The notes under the pieces: generated by a model
The model's input: the letters and a program-made list of their open reading frames with translations, nothing else
Databases searched by the model: none
What the model was told of the DNA's origin: nothing
Shown: positions 28,936 through 37,146 of the stretch, piece after piece
Layout of the letters: each line of letters starts with the position of its first letter
Numbering within the stretch: the stretch's first letter is position 1
Assembly: GCA_025929155.1 (NCBI GenBank)
Contig: JAICMR010000004.1
Coordinates: 1 to 48,417 of the forward strand
Length of the DNA: 48,417 nt
Direction of reading: 5' to 3'
Origin: Chthoniobacterales bacterium
GTDB taxonomy: Bacteria > Verrucomicrobiota > Verrucomicrobiia > Chthoniobacterales > UBA10450
Position numbers and translations under genes: made by a program

Positions 28936-29446
28936 GAAACGACGGTGAGCGCGGGTGCGCTGCAGGTGAGTAACTCATCTGGTTCGGCCACCGGGGTAGG
29001 TCCGGTGGGGGTGGGTGCGGGGACGATGCCGGGAGGCGGTATCATCACGGGGCCATTGTCAGTCGGCATTGGGAGCGGCACGGGCGCGTTTCTCGCTCCC
29101 GGACGAGGCGCGAAGACACCTGCGACCCTCACGGCGGTGAACGCCCTCACCTTCGAAGCTGATGGCGTCTACATTTGCAAGCTAAGCAAGCAAAAGGTGA
29201 AAGCCGACCGAGTGGTAGCGAATGGCGTGACAATCGAAACGGGGCGCAATTCGACTTCACCGCTTTGGGCAAGAACAGACTTACCAGCGGCACGGTCTTT
29301 ACCATCCTCAGCAACACCAGCGCGACCCCGATCAGCGGCACCGTCGCGAACTTGCCAGATGGCTCCACCCTCACCGCGGGACGGAACAAGTTGCTCTTGA
29401 GCTACACCGGCGGTGACGGGAATGATCTCACGCTAACGGTGCATCG
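28936..29446 (+). pseudogene. Fragment of an autotransporter-type beta-strand-repeat protein, frameshifted
   Basis: The translation in one frame (from about 28936) reads TVSAGALQVSNSSGSATG, then GPLSVGIGSGTGAFLAPG, the pattern of autotransporter-associated beta-strand repeats. It carries on to ADRVVANGVTIETG at 29243. The continuation AQFDFTALGKNRLTSG, ending YTGGDGNDLTLTVH, is in another frame. Joining them needs one extra G in the G-run at 29241-29244, so a single-base deletion has occurred. The 5' part is also missing: upstream of 28936 the reading has no repeat character and abuts rnpB. A former large surface protein reduced to its C-terminal ~170 residues. A sequencing error could explain the frameshift but not the missing N-terminus. 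Confidence 0.65.
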
Positions 29447-29460
29447 AAATGATTGTTGTC

Positions 29461-29934
29461 CTACTGCCGTACGACGAACGAGTAGAGCGGCCCTGCGGGA
29501 TTGAGCAGCTCGTGTTTGTGCAGAGAGACGGCCAGGTAAACCTGCAGACCCCAGAGCAGGAATAGACCCCCCAGGAGTCCGGTGAGGGAACGTCGGGTCA
29601 CGTGCGGCCGCGGCAACCGGGTGAGCAGGTTTTGGTCGGATACCACCTCCGCAAGCACGACCAAGACGAGTGTGCCCAGCGCCGCGACGACGGGAAAGGC
29701 GAGCCAATTGAAGTACAGCGTTCGGGCAAAGTCGCCCCGGAAGAGGAAGTGCAGGGCGCGGGTCATCCCGCAAAAGACGCAGGGCAGCCCGGTGATCGCG
29801 CCGCACGAAGTGGAGAAGGGGACCCAGACGGGCAATCCCTCCGCCGGCACGCTGCGGAGCAGGAGCGCGCCAGCCGGCAGAAGCGCGAGCGCCAGCCAGC
29901 GAGTCCTTAGTTCGTTAGGCGAAAGAGTCGTCAT
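29461..29934 (-). CDS. DUF2752 membrane protein
   Basis: 157 residues with three hydrophobic segments. The DUF2752 signature is clear: C-G-A-x-T-G-L-P-C-x-F-C-G-M-T-R-A (about residues 44-60), then FRGDF-x-R-T-L-x-F-N-W near 66-76. The conserved Cys pair suggests metal or redox chemistry, but the family has no known function. The ATG overlaps the stop of the upstream membrane-protein gene by 4 bp (ATGA), so translation is probably coupled. A motif copy (29912) encodes the PNE of residues 6-8. Confidence 0.85.
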   Translation of the reverse strand: MTTLSPNELRTRWLALALLPAGALLLRSVPAEGLPVWVPFSTSCGAITGLPCVFCGMTRALHFLFRGDFARTLYFNWLAFPVVAALGTLVLVVLAEVVSDQNLLTRLPRPHVTRRSLTGLLGGLFLLWGLQVYLAVSLHKHELLNPAGPLYSFVVRQ

Positions 29935-30872
29935 GCGGGCGGCAGAGTTTCCTGGATAGGCGGCACCTGCGGGGGAGGCGGCTCGGTCGGCGGTGGGAGC
30001 ACGGCCCAGACGTCGTATTCATCGCCAAACTGCCGGACGAAACAAAGCGGGTAGGCGAACATCGTCATCACCACCGGCAGGAGGATGACTGTCCCGATAT
30101 AAGGCAGCGCGGCGACGCAGCAGGTGACACAGCCGGCGATACAGCCGATGGCCATCGCGGCGACGCAGAGCACCAGGTAGAAAAGCAGGAAGAGCAGGAA
30201 AACGCCGAGATTTGCGCGGATGAGCGCGCTGACGGCGCGGAAGGCTTCCCTTGCTCCGCACCGCCGGCGATACATCACCGGCAACATGAAGTGGAGGAGG
30301 AGACTGAAGAGGATCATCACCAGGATCCAAAACACTCCCAGCACGACGAGCAGTCCGAGCGGCACGATCGGTTTGGCCCAGTAGCGGACGAGCACGAAGA
30401 GGAAGGCGAGGACGCCGAAGCCAAGGAGGGCGCAGAAGGTGAAGACCAATTGAAAAACGAAAAGGCTGTTCCCTTCGGTGCGGTATTCGCGCCACGGCTC
30501 CGCGATCGCGCCGCGATTTCGCACGATGCAATCGGTAAACATGAAGCGTCCCCGCGCATTCAGCCAAAGGATCAGGGCGCCAAAGGCGAGGCCAAGGAGC
30601 AAACCGAAGAGCACCAGCGGAACGACCCATGGGGCGCTGTGACTCCAGGTGAAGGGGGCGCCTTGATGCTGGGCGTGCCATTGCCAGTCACCCTGGCTCA
30701 GCTTGTTCCGCCAGTTAAAGGACCCGCCGCTGAAGAAGGTGGCGAGCCAGGCGGCGAAGCCGATTACGAACCACTTCGCCAGGTCGAAGGGCTGGAAGCA
30801 GATCTTCTTGGTGAGGTCGTAGGCATGCCCGAATGGAGCGAAGACTTCCACGCGGCGGTCGCTCGAATTCAT
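29931..30872 (-). CDS. Multi-pass membrane protein, uncharacterised
   Basis: 313 residues with about six hydrophobic segments in pairs: FVIGFAAWLATFF, then VPLVLFGLLLGLAFGALILW, then a pair near 130-190, then a long C-terminal set with many Cys (AIGCIAGCVTCCVAAL). The start AYDLTKKICFQPFDLAKWF and segment ARGRFMFTDCIV are seen in uncharacterised proteins that sit with DUF4013/DUF7544-like families; I am not certain of the family. The soluble tail is Pro-rich (PPPTEPPPPQVPPIQETLPP). It is coupled to the DUF2752 gene by a 4-bp overlap. No function is assigned. Confidence 0.7.
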   Translation of the reverse strand: MNSSDRRVEVFAPFGHAYDLTKKICFQPFDLAKWFVIGFAAWLATFFSGGSFNWRNKLSQGDWQWHAQHQGAPFTWSHSAPWVVPLVLFGLLLGLAFGALILWLNARGRFMFTDCIVRNRGAIAEPWREYRTEGNSLFVFQLVFTFCALLGFGVLAFLFVLVRYWAKPIVPLGLLVVLGVFWILVMILFSLLLHFMLPVMYRRRCGAREAFRAVSALIRANLGVFLLFLLFYLVLCVAAMAIGCIAGCVTCCVAALPYIGTVILLPVVMTMFAYPLCFVRQFGDEYDVWAVLPPPTEPPPPQVPPIQETLPPA

Positions 30873-30923
30873 TCGGAAATTTCAAGCAGGTCCGCGCGGC
30901 GGGGGCAAGCCTTGGTTAGCCGA

Positions 30924-31537
30924 CTAAGTCCCGAAATAGCGGTCGCCCGCGTCGCCGAGCCCGGGCACGATGTAGCCTTTGTCGCTTAACTTAGGATCGA
31001 CCGCGCCGGCAACGATTGGCACATCCGGATGCGCGCGCTGCAACTCGGCGATGCCGGGCGGGCAGGCGAGGACGCAGATGAATTGCAGCCGGGTTGCGCC
31101 CGCCTTCTTCACACTCGTGATCGCCTCAACCGCGCTGTGGCCGGTAGCGAGCATCGGGTCGAGCACGAGCACCTGTGCCTCGCTCAATGCGGCAGGGAAC
31201 CGCCTATAGTATTGCACCGGTCTCAGCGTGCCTGGGTCGCGGTAAAGCCCGACGTGCCCGGTGCTCGCGTGCGGGAGCGGCAGCATGCCTTCCAGCAAAC
31301 CAAGCCCCGCGCGCAGGATCGGGACGAGCACGACCGGCCGCGGCAGCACAGTTCCGCCGAAGGCGGCAAGCGGGCTCTGCATTTCCGAGCGCTCACTCTC
31401 CCAGGACCGGGCCGCTTCCATTAACAGGAGCAGCGCGAGTCGGTGCAGGGCCGCGCGAAACTCCATCGGCGGTGTGGCGTTGATCCGCAGGCGCGAGAGC
31501 TGCCGGCGGCGAGCGGGTGATCCAGAATCTGCAGCAC
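30924..31537 (-). pseudogene. upp: Uracil phosphoribosyltransferase, single-base frameshift near the 5' end
   Basis: UPRT converts uracil and PRPP to UMP in pyrimidine salvage. The C-terminal ~180 residues are intact: RPVVLVPILRAGLGLLEGM, VLDPMLATGHSAVEAI (the PRPP loop) and GDAGDRYFGT. The conserved N-terminus is present but in another frame. A GTG at 31537 gives LQILDHPLAAGS, and the next frame continues LSRLRINATPPMEFRAAL. The family pattern DHPL-xxxx-LTRLR fits exactly if one base is missing near 31498-31503. Coding length 614 nt is one short of a whole number of codons for a normal ~204-residue enzyme. Either the gene is broken, a base was lost in sequencing, or translation restarts at the ATG at 31466, giving a shortened protein. 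Confidence 0.8.
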
Positions 31538-31650
31538 GGGGCGGGCATGCCGTGGCCGCGGGCAGGGGTCACCTGAAAAAGCGATCACGTTTCTCGCCAC
31601 GCCGCCGCTGACTTGACCGCCCAACCTGCGAACCGCAAGCTGCGGCCCTG

Positions 31651-32280
31651 ATGCGCTACCAAACGCTCTTCGAGGCTCGCTGGATTTTCGTGGTGCTGCT
31701 CGTGCTCGCGCTCATCGCCTTTCTTATCAAGCCGTGGCTCGCGATCATCGTGCTTCTTTTCATCGGCTACACCTTTGCCTTCTTCCGGGATCCGGAGCGG
31801 GTCGCGCCTAACGACCCCGCGCTCGTGGTCGCGGCTGCGGACGGCGTGGTCGCCGATATCGGGGAGCGGGACGAGCCCGAAGTGGTGAAGGCCAAAATGC
31901 AACGGGTCGGCATTTTTCTTTCCGTCTTTGACGTGCACACGAACCGGGCGCCGATCGCCGGTAGGATTATCTATCGCGAACATCACGAAGGGCTTTGCCT
32001 TGATGCACGCGATCCCACTTGCGCGGAGAAGAACGAAGCCGTGACCTGGGGGTTTGAAAATCCCCGCGCCACTTTGGTCGTTAGGCAGCTGACCGGGGCG
32101 ATCGCGCGGCGGATCGTCGGATGGTCGCAGGTCGGCGATCAGCTCGCAAAAGGCGAGCGCTTCGGCATGATTCGGTTCGGCTCGCGCACGGAAATTTATC
32201 TGCCGCTGGATGCGACCGTAACGGTGAAAGTCGGCGACAAGGTCAGCGGCGGTCTCACCGTGATCGCGCGGCTTCCATAA
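31651..32280 (+). CDS. psd: Phosphatidylserine decarboxylase, short soluble-core type
   Basis: Makes phosphatidylethanolamine from phosphatidylserine. 209 residues, with two close membrane segments at about 11-45. FFRDPERVAPNDPALVVAAADG marks the start of the decarboxylase domain, followed by FLSVFDVHTNRAPIAG with the conserved His. The autocleavage Gly-Ser of the pyruvoyl group lies in RFGSRTEIYLP near residue 178. This is the compact archaeal-type Psd. It is followed after 5 bp by pssA, the enzyme that makes its substrate, so the pair is an operon. Motif copies at 31806 (PND) and 32078 (VRQ). Confidence 0.95.
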   Translation: MRYQTLFEARWIFVVLLVLALIAFLIKPWLAIIVLLFIGYTFAFFRDPERVAPNDPALVVAAADGVVADIGERDEPEVVKAKMQRVGIFLSVFDVHTNRAPIAGRIIYREHHEGLCLDARDPTCAEKNEAVTWGFENPRATLVVRQLTGAIARRIVGWSQVGDQLAKGERFGMIRFGSRTEIYLPLDATVTVKVGDKVSGGLTVIARLP

Positions 32281-32285
32281 AAGAG

Positions 32286-33134
32286 ATGGCAGATCCGAAA
32301 AAAGAGGTGTCGGACCCGCAAAATCCGAAAATTTACCTGCTGCCGAATCTGATGACGGCCGGCAACTTGTTCTGTGGGTTTGCGGCCGTGCTGCGAATCT
32401 ACGACGGCGCGCGCGAAATCGATTTTCTCGCGGCCGCGTCGGATTTTCACGACGCGATCTGGTTTATTCTCGCGGCCTGCATCTTCGATCTGCTCGATGG
32501 CCGGCTTGCCCGGCTCGGCGGGCACGAGAGCGCGTTCGGGAGAGAGTTCGATTCACTCGCAGACATCGTCTCGTTCGGGATGGCGCCCGCGCTTTTGGTT
32601 TACCAAATCGTGCTCGGTGAATTCAGGAATCTCGGTTGGATGATCGCCTTTGTTTACCTCGCGTGCGGCGCACTTCGATTGGCGCGTTTCAACTGTGCGG
32701 CCGCTGCCGGCCCTTCGTCGAACCCGGACAAGAATTTTACCGGCTTCCCGATCCCCGCAGCAGCGGGTGTGATCGCTTCCCTCACGCTTTTCATGCTCTG
32801 GCTCGACGCCGGCGAGCGCACAATCGGCCGCTGGAAATACGCTCTGCCGGCGCTCATGCTTTTTCTGTCGTTCATGATGTTCAGCAAGTTCCGCTACCCG
32901 AGTTTCAAGGCGATCAACTGGCGCACCACGCAGTCTATTCCACGCTTCCTCTTCGTCATCGCGCTGCTCGCGCTCACGGTAAAATTCTATCAATGGATGG
33001 CGGCGGTTTTGTTCCTGACTTATCTGCTCTACGGGTTTCTGCGGCCCTTCCTCTCGCCGAAAAATCGACGCGTGATCGAGGAGGAAATCGGCGAGGAACC
33101 TCCCGAGTCGGAGGAGTTCGAGGAGCTCCCGTAG
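32286..33134 (+). CDS. pssA: Phosphatidylserine synthase (CDP-alcohol phosphotransferase)
   Basis: Joins CDP-diacylglycerol and serine to give phosphatidylserine. 282 residues from the ATG at 32286, which follows AAAAGAG and sits 5 bp after the psd stop. The CDP-alcohol phosphotransferase motif D-G-x2-A-R-x8-G-x3-D-x3-D is intact (LDGRLARLGGHESAFGREFD, then SLADIVSFG). Eight or so membrane segments follow, and the acidic tail is EEEIGEEPPESEEFEELP. NLMTAGNLFCGF near residue 22 is typical of the PssA subclass. The upstream open frame from 32121 overlaps psd and is not coding. Confidence 0.94.
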   Translation: MADPKKEVSDPQNPKIYLLPNLMTAGNLFCGFAAVLRIYDGAREIDFLAAASDFHDAIWFILAACIFDLLDGRLARLGGHESAFGREFDSLADIVSFGMAPALLVYQIVLGEFRNLGWMIAFVYLACGALRLARFNCAAAAGPSSNPDKNFTGFPIPAAAGVIASLTLFMLWLDAGERTIGRWKYALPALMLFLSFMMFSKFRYPSFKAINWRTTQSIPRFLFVIALLALTVKFYQWMAAVLFLTYLLYGFLRPFLSPKNRRVIEEEIGEEPPESEEFEELP

Positions 33135-33372
33135 CAAGGCGGATTCAAAGGAGAATGCGCAGAGCGAGCGCGATCGAGTTTTCAGATTCGATTTGTGGAT
33201 GTCGATCTGCGAGGAGGCATCTCCGCACCAGCCAGTGCAAGATCGGCCGATGCTGACAATCCAGAGCTTTTCTCTATTTGTTGCGGCTCTTGCTCCGGGC
33301 ATGCCGGCCTCTGGTTGAGCTGCTCGAAGATGCGGCTTGCCCGTCCGTTGAAGAAAACAGATGCTCGATCCC

Positions 33373-33864
33373 ATGACCACATCCGCGAACGACGAATCTT
33401 CGAAGTCAACCGTGAATCCGATTCCAGAAGGAATGCACACCGTCACGCCGCACCTGATTTGTGCTGGCGCGGACAAGGCGATCGAGTTTTACAAGAAAGC
33501 ATTCGGGGCGCTCGAGATCTCCCGCATGCCCGGACCGGACGGCAAGATCATGCATGCCAGCATCCGAATCGGCGATTCAGTTATCATGCTCAACGAAGAG
33601 ATGCCCCAGTGGGAATCGTTCGGGCCGAAGTCTCTCAAAGGTTCGCCGGTGACGATCCACCTTTATGTCGAGAACGCCGACGCGGCTTTCGAGCAGGCCG
33701 TGCGGGCCGGGGCGAAAGTCACAATGCCGCTCGCCGACATGTTCTGGGGCGATCGCTACGGCAAGTTAGAAGATCCGTCCGGCCACCAATGGGCCATAGC
33801 CACGCGGGTTCGCGAAGTGACTCCCGACGAGATGCAAAAGGCAATGGAGCAGATGACTTCGTGA
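33373..33864 (+). CDS. VOC-superfamily protein (PhnB/glyoxalase-like)
   Basis: 163 residues. Two beta-alpha-beta-beta-beta modules of the vicinal-oxygen-chelate fold are visible. The first is VTPHLICAGADKAIEFYKKAF with ISRMPGPDGKIMHASIRIGD. The second is VTIHLYVENADAAFEQAVRAG, then MFWGDRYGKLEDPSGHQWAI. The D-R-Y-G-x-x-x-D-P-x-G-H-x-W end is typical of the PhnB-like subgroup. These proteins bind metals or antibiotics or act as lyases; here the function is open. An ATG at 33361 would add four residues. A stand-alone gene between pssA and the zinc-ribbon gene. Confidence 0.88.
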   Translation: MTTSANDESSKSTVNPIPEGMHTVTPHLICAGADKAIEFYKKAFGALEISRMPGPDGKIMHASIRIGDSVIMLNEEMPQWESFGPKSLKGSPVTIHLYVENADAAFEQAVRAGAKVTMPLADMFWGDRYGKLEDPSGHQWAIATRVREVTPDEMQKAMEQMTS

Positions 33865-33931
33865 TTTCGCAGCGTCTTCCTTGTTAGCACCGCGATTTCG
33901 CTCGAGCGAGACGCCGGCTGAACCGCAGCAG

Positions 33932-34225
33932 ATGAACTCGCGAAAGAAAGAACTAGCTCCGGCAGTCTGTCCAGTCTGCGGTGAGGATGTTCCTCGCGGC
34001 GCCCTCGCCTGCCCGGAATGCGGCGCGGACTACAACAGCGGCTGGCGTGAAGACGTTGATGTCTACGACGGAGTGGATCTGCCAGAAACCTTCGACTACG
34101 AAGAATTCGCACATCGCGAGTTCGGCGCGCCAGCGCCAAGGCCTAACCGAATCAAGAACGTCTGGTGGCTCACCGCCATCGTGCTCCTCGTACTTGCCGT
34201 CCTTTACTTGCTTGGGAGCCGGTAG
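33932..34225 (+). CDS. Zinc-ribbon protein with C-terminal membrane anchor
   Basis: 97 residues from the ATG at 33932. The N-terminus carries a zinc ribbon (CPVCGEDVPRGALACPECG, about residues 13-31), then an acidic middle part (REDVDVYDGVDLPETFDYEEF) and a basic linker. One C-terminal membrane helix follows (VWWLTAIVLLVLAVLYLL), ending in GSR. The topology suggests a tail-anchored protein with the ribbon in the cytoplasm. No named family is recognised beyond zinc ribbon. A GCCTAACCG motif variant (34141) encodes RPNR just before the helix. Confidence 0.75.
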   Translation: MNSRKKELAPAVCPVCGEDVPRGALACPECGADYNSGWREDVDVYDGVDLPETFDYEEFAHREFGAPAPRPNRIKNVWWLTAIVLLVLAVLYLLGSR

Positions 34226-34443
34226 CCTTGGCTTGCATCGTCATCCGGTGCATTCGTGGGGCTCGCGGCAGTCGCGGTTGGCTGTGCCGAGCCGTGCGCG
34301 CCGACCGCGGGAAGCTGTTCCGTTTGCCTTTTCGCAATTCCTGAATCCAGACCGCCGCCCTGTGCATCTCATCTCTTGCAGGTGCGAAGCGGAGCCGGCG
34401 CGTCGTTGAGTCCTCCGCGCAACCCTCGCTCCCTGCAGTAAGC

Positions 34444-36879
34444 ATGGAAAAACTTTTTCAGGACATCCGCTTTGGGCTTCACCAACTCCTCCGCAAACCC
34501 GGCTTCGCTGCGCTCGCCATCATCTCGATGGCACTCGGCATCGGCGCGAACACTTCCATTTTCAGCCTGCTCGACACCGCCCTGCTCCGCCCGCTGCCGG
34601 TGCAGGAACCGTCGCAGCTGGTCGAGCTTTACGGCACGTTGCACAACGGCGCCGACATCACCCTTCAGTCGTATCTCAATTACAAGGACTACCGCGATCG
34701 CAACACCAGCCTCTCGGGTTTGTGCGCCTACCGCGTCGTCGTGAGCGCGCTGAGCCACGACGGAAAAAACCAGCGGGTCTGGGGCTATCTCGTTTCCGGC
34801 AACTACTTCGATGTCCTCGGAGTAAAACCCGCGCTGGGTCGCGGGTTTTTGCCGGAGGAAGATGAGACGCCAGGTTCGCATCCGGTCGCCGTACTCAGTC
34901 ACGGCTGCTGGGAACGCCGCTTCGGCGCCGATCCGAAGATCGTCGGCCAGACTGTGAAGTTTAATGGCCGGCCCTACACCGTTGTCGGCGTGGCGCCGAA
35001 AGGTTTCATCGGCACCGAGGTCGCATACCAGGCCGAAATGTTCATTCCCATGATGATGGCGAAACAAATCGAGCCCGGCAGCAACTGGCTGGAGCAACGC
35101 ACGAGCGACAACAACTTCGTCGTCGGTCGGTTGAAACCCGGCGTCAGCACGGCGCAGGCTCAGGCGGAACTCCTAACGCTCACCGCGCAGCTCGCGAAAG
35201 ATTATCCCGAGAACGCTGGGCGCGGCCTCGTCCTCTCAAAGCCGGGCCTTTTCCTGCCGGAAATCCGAAACGCCGTCTTCGGCTTTGCGGGGATCCTGAC
35301 GGCCGTCGGCGCGCTCGTTCTTCTCCTCGCCTGTGTCAATCTCGCGAATCTCCTCCTCGCCCGCGCGACCGAGCGGCGGAAGGAAATCGCTGTCCGGCTC
35401 GCTGTCGGCGCCAGCCGGGCGCGACTCGTTAGGCAATTGCTCACCGAAAGCCTTCTCATCTCCTGCGCCGGCGGCCTCTGCGGTGCCGGGCTGGCCGCGT
35501 TCATCAACAGTACCGTGCGGAATCTCCGCCTGCCGGTCGAGATCGACCTGCTCTTCGACCTCCGAATGGATTGGCGCGTCCTTACTTTTACCCTGGTGCT
35601 CTCACTAGCGACCGGCGTTCTCTTTAGTCTCATCCCCGCGCTGCAATCGTCGAAGCCGCAGCTCGTGCCCGCGCTGAAGGACGAAAGCTCGATGGCGGGA
35701 TTCCGCCGCTCGCGTCTGCGCAACGGCCTCGTCGTCCTCCAAGTCGCGCTTTCATTGGTCCTGCTCATCAGCGCCGGCTTGATCGTGCGCGGACTCCAGG
35801 CCGCCCAGAAGGTTCGGCCGGGGTTTTCTCCTGAGAACCGGGTCGCGCTTTCATTCGATCTGCCGTTGCAGGGCTACGATGAAGCGCGCGGCCGCGCCTT
35901 CTACAAGCAAGTGCTTGAACGCGCCGCCGCTCTGCCGCAGATCGCATCAGTCGCCGTGACCGATAACCTTCCGCTTGGCCTCAACTACAATTCGGCGACG
36001 GTTTACGCAGAAGGCGCCGAGTTCACCAGCGAGAGCAATCTCCCGCTGGCCATCCCGATCTCGGTTGGCCCCGGCTATTTCGAGACCATGGGAATCCCGC
36101 TGCGCGGCCGGGATTTTCGGATGGACGAAAATAAGATCGAAAACCGGGTCGCGGTGGTAAACGAAACCTTTGCGCGCCGGTTTTATCCGGGAAGGGACGC
36201 GATCGGGAAACGGTTCAACTTCGGCGGGCCCGGTAAGCCGTGGTGGGAAATTGTCGGCGTCGTGCCCGACGGGAAATACACGTCGTTAGGCGAAGATCCG
36301 AAGCCGGCACTATATCGGCCCTTCTTCCGCGATTACCAAGGCGGCGCCACGATCGTCGCGCGCGTCCGCGGCGATGCGCACTCGGGGCTCAACTCCTTGA
36401 AAGCGGTGGTGCAGCAACTCGATCCCGCGCTCCCGATCTACAACACGAAGACGCTCACCGAACACATGGGCGTCTCGCTCTTCCCCGCGCGCATGGCGGC
36501 GATCGCGCTCGGCAGCTTCGGCGTTCTCGCGCTCGTTCTCGCCGCCGTCGGCATTTACGGCGTGATGTCGCATGTCGTCGCCGGCCGCACCCGCGAGATT
36601 GGCCTGCGCATGGCGCTTGGCGCCCAGCTCTCCGACGTCCAAAAGCTCATCGTCCGCCAGGGCATGTGGCTGGCCGCGATCGGGTCGCTCATCGGCCTGG
36701 CGGTCGCGTTCGGTGGCGCCCGCCTCCTGAAGGGCTTCCTCTATGGAGTCAGCGCCTCCGACCCGATCACCTTCACCTTCATTGCCCTTACGCTCCTCAC
36801 GATTGCGTTCCTCGCGTGTTGGATCCCCGCCCGCCGCGCCAGCCGCGTCGACCCGATGATCGCGCTCAGGGCAGAATGA
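34444..36879 (+). CDS. ABC permease of the MacB/FtsX type, ADOP-like
   Basis: 811 residues: two MacB-type periplasmic domains and two FtsX permease domains in one chain. The start MEKLFQDIRFGLHQLLRKPGF and ALGIGANTSIFSLLDTALLRPLP are hallmarks of the duplicated orphan permeases first noted in acidobacteria. The first FtsX domain is at about 270-410 (NLLLARATERRKEIAVRLAVGASR). The second is at about 680-811 (GRTREIGLRMALGAQLSDV; ASDPITFTF; end DPMIALRAE). Such permeases lack an adjacent ATPase, as here, and their substrate is unknown. Unlike the copy at 44654 it has no N-terminal regulatory domain and no PadR partner. Motif copies at 35426 (VRQ) and 36283 (SLG). Confidence 0.9.
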   Translation: MEKLFQDIRFGLHQLLRKPGFAALAIISMALGIGANTSIFSLLDTALLRPLPVQEPSQLVELYGTLHNGADITLQSYLNYKDYRDRNTSLSGLCAYRVVVSALSHDGKNQRVWGYLVSGNYFDVLGVKPALGRGFLPEEDETPGSHPVAVLSHGCWERRFGADPKIVGQTVKFNGRPYTVVGVAPKGFIGTEVAYQAEMFIPMMMAKQIEPGSNWLEQRTSDNNFVVGRLKPGVSTAQAQAELLTLTAQLAKDYPENAGRGLVLSKPGLFLPEIRNAVFGFAGILTAVGALVLLLACVNLANLLLARATERRKEIAVRLAVGASRARLVRQLLTESLLISCAGGLCGAGLAAFINSTVRNLRLPVEIDLLFDLRMDWRVLTFTLVLSLATGVLFSLIPALQSSKPQLVPALKDESSMAGFRRSRLRNGLVVLQVALSLVLLISAGLIVRGLQAAQKVRPGFSPENRVALSFDLPLQGYDEARGRAFYKQVLERAAALPQIASVAVTDNLPLGLNYNSATVYAEGAEFTSESNLPLAIPISVGPGYFETMGIPLRGRDFRMDENKIENRVAVVNETFARRFYPGRDAIGKRFNFGGPGKPWWEIVGVVPDGKYTSLGEDPKPALYRPFFRDYQGGATIVARVRGDAHSGLNSLKAVVQQLDPALPIYNTKTLTEHMGVSLFPARMAAIALGSFGVLALVLAAVGIYGVMSHVVAGRTREIGLRMALGAQLSDVQKLIVRQGMWLAAIGSLIGLAVAFGGARLLKGFLYGVSASDPITFTFIALTLLTIAFLACWIPARRASRVDPMIALRAE

Positions 36880-37008
36880 TCTTCCCTGGGTGCAGCTGGA
36901 GGTAAGGGGCCTGCACGAGCGGCGTCGCAATCTTCCCGGGCGCAAGAGCGCGTTATCCCGGCAAAAAACATGTGACCTCGGAAGCGTTACAGGGTGGAGG
37001 ATCGGTTC

Positions 37009-37146
37009 ATGACTCGGAATCCACCGCCAATTCAACATCGGCAGGTTGCGCGAATTGCCGGCGTCGCCACAGAGTCCATCCGGCATTACGAACGCAAGGA
37101 GCCATCGCGCCGGCAGCACGCTACTCGACGGTTTCACAGTAGCTAA
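37009..37146 (+). pseudogene. Truncated MerR-family regulator
   Basis: A 45-residue frame, preceded by GGTGGAGG 8 bp before the ATG, reads IQHRQVARIAGVATESIRHYERKEP. This is the winged-helix start of MerR regulators (pattern I-x-x-A-x-x-x-G-V-x-x-E-x-I-R-x-Y-E-R-K). After ERKEP the usual L-P-x-R-x-x-G-x-R-x-Y is replaced by RRQHATRRFHSS and a stop, so the effector-binding half is absent. The stop overlaps the end of the convergent TPR gene by 4 bp. It is best read as a relic, or less likely a stand-alone DNA-binding mini-protein. Confidence 0.55.

Noticed and set aside
36310-37137. Long charged frame antisense to the ADOP permease
   Set aside because: Shadow of the high-GC permease gene. Its composition (Arg, Glu, Asp, Ala runs) is typical of antisense reading.
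37009-37146. Mercury-resistance locus because of the MerR start
   Set aside because: No other mer gene is present and the regulator lacks its effector half, so metal specificity cannot be inferred.
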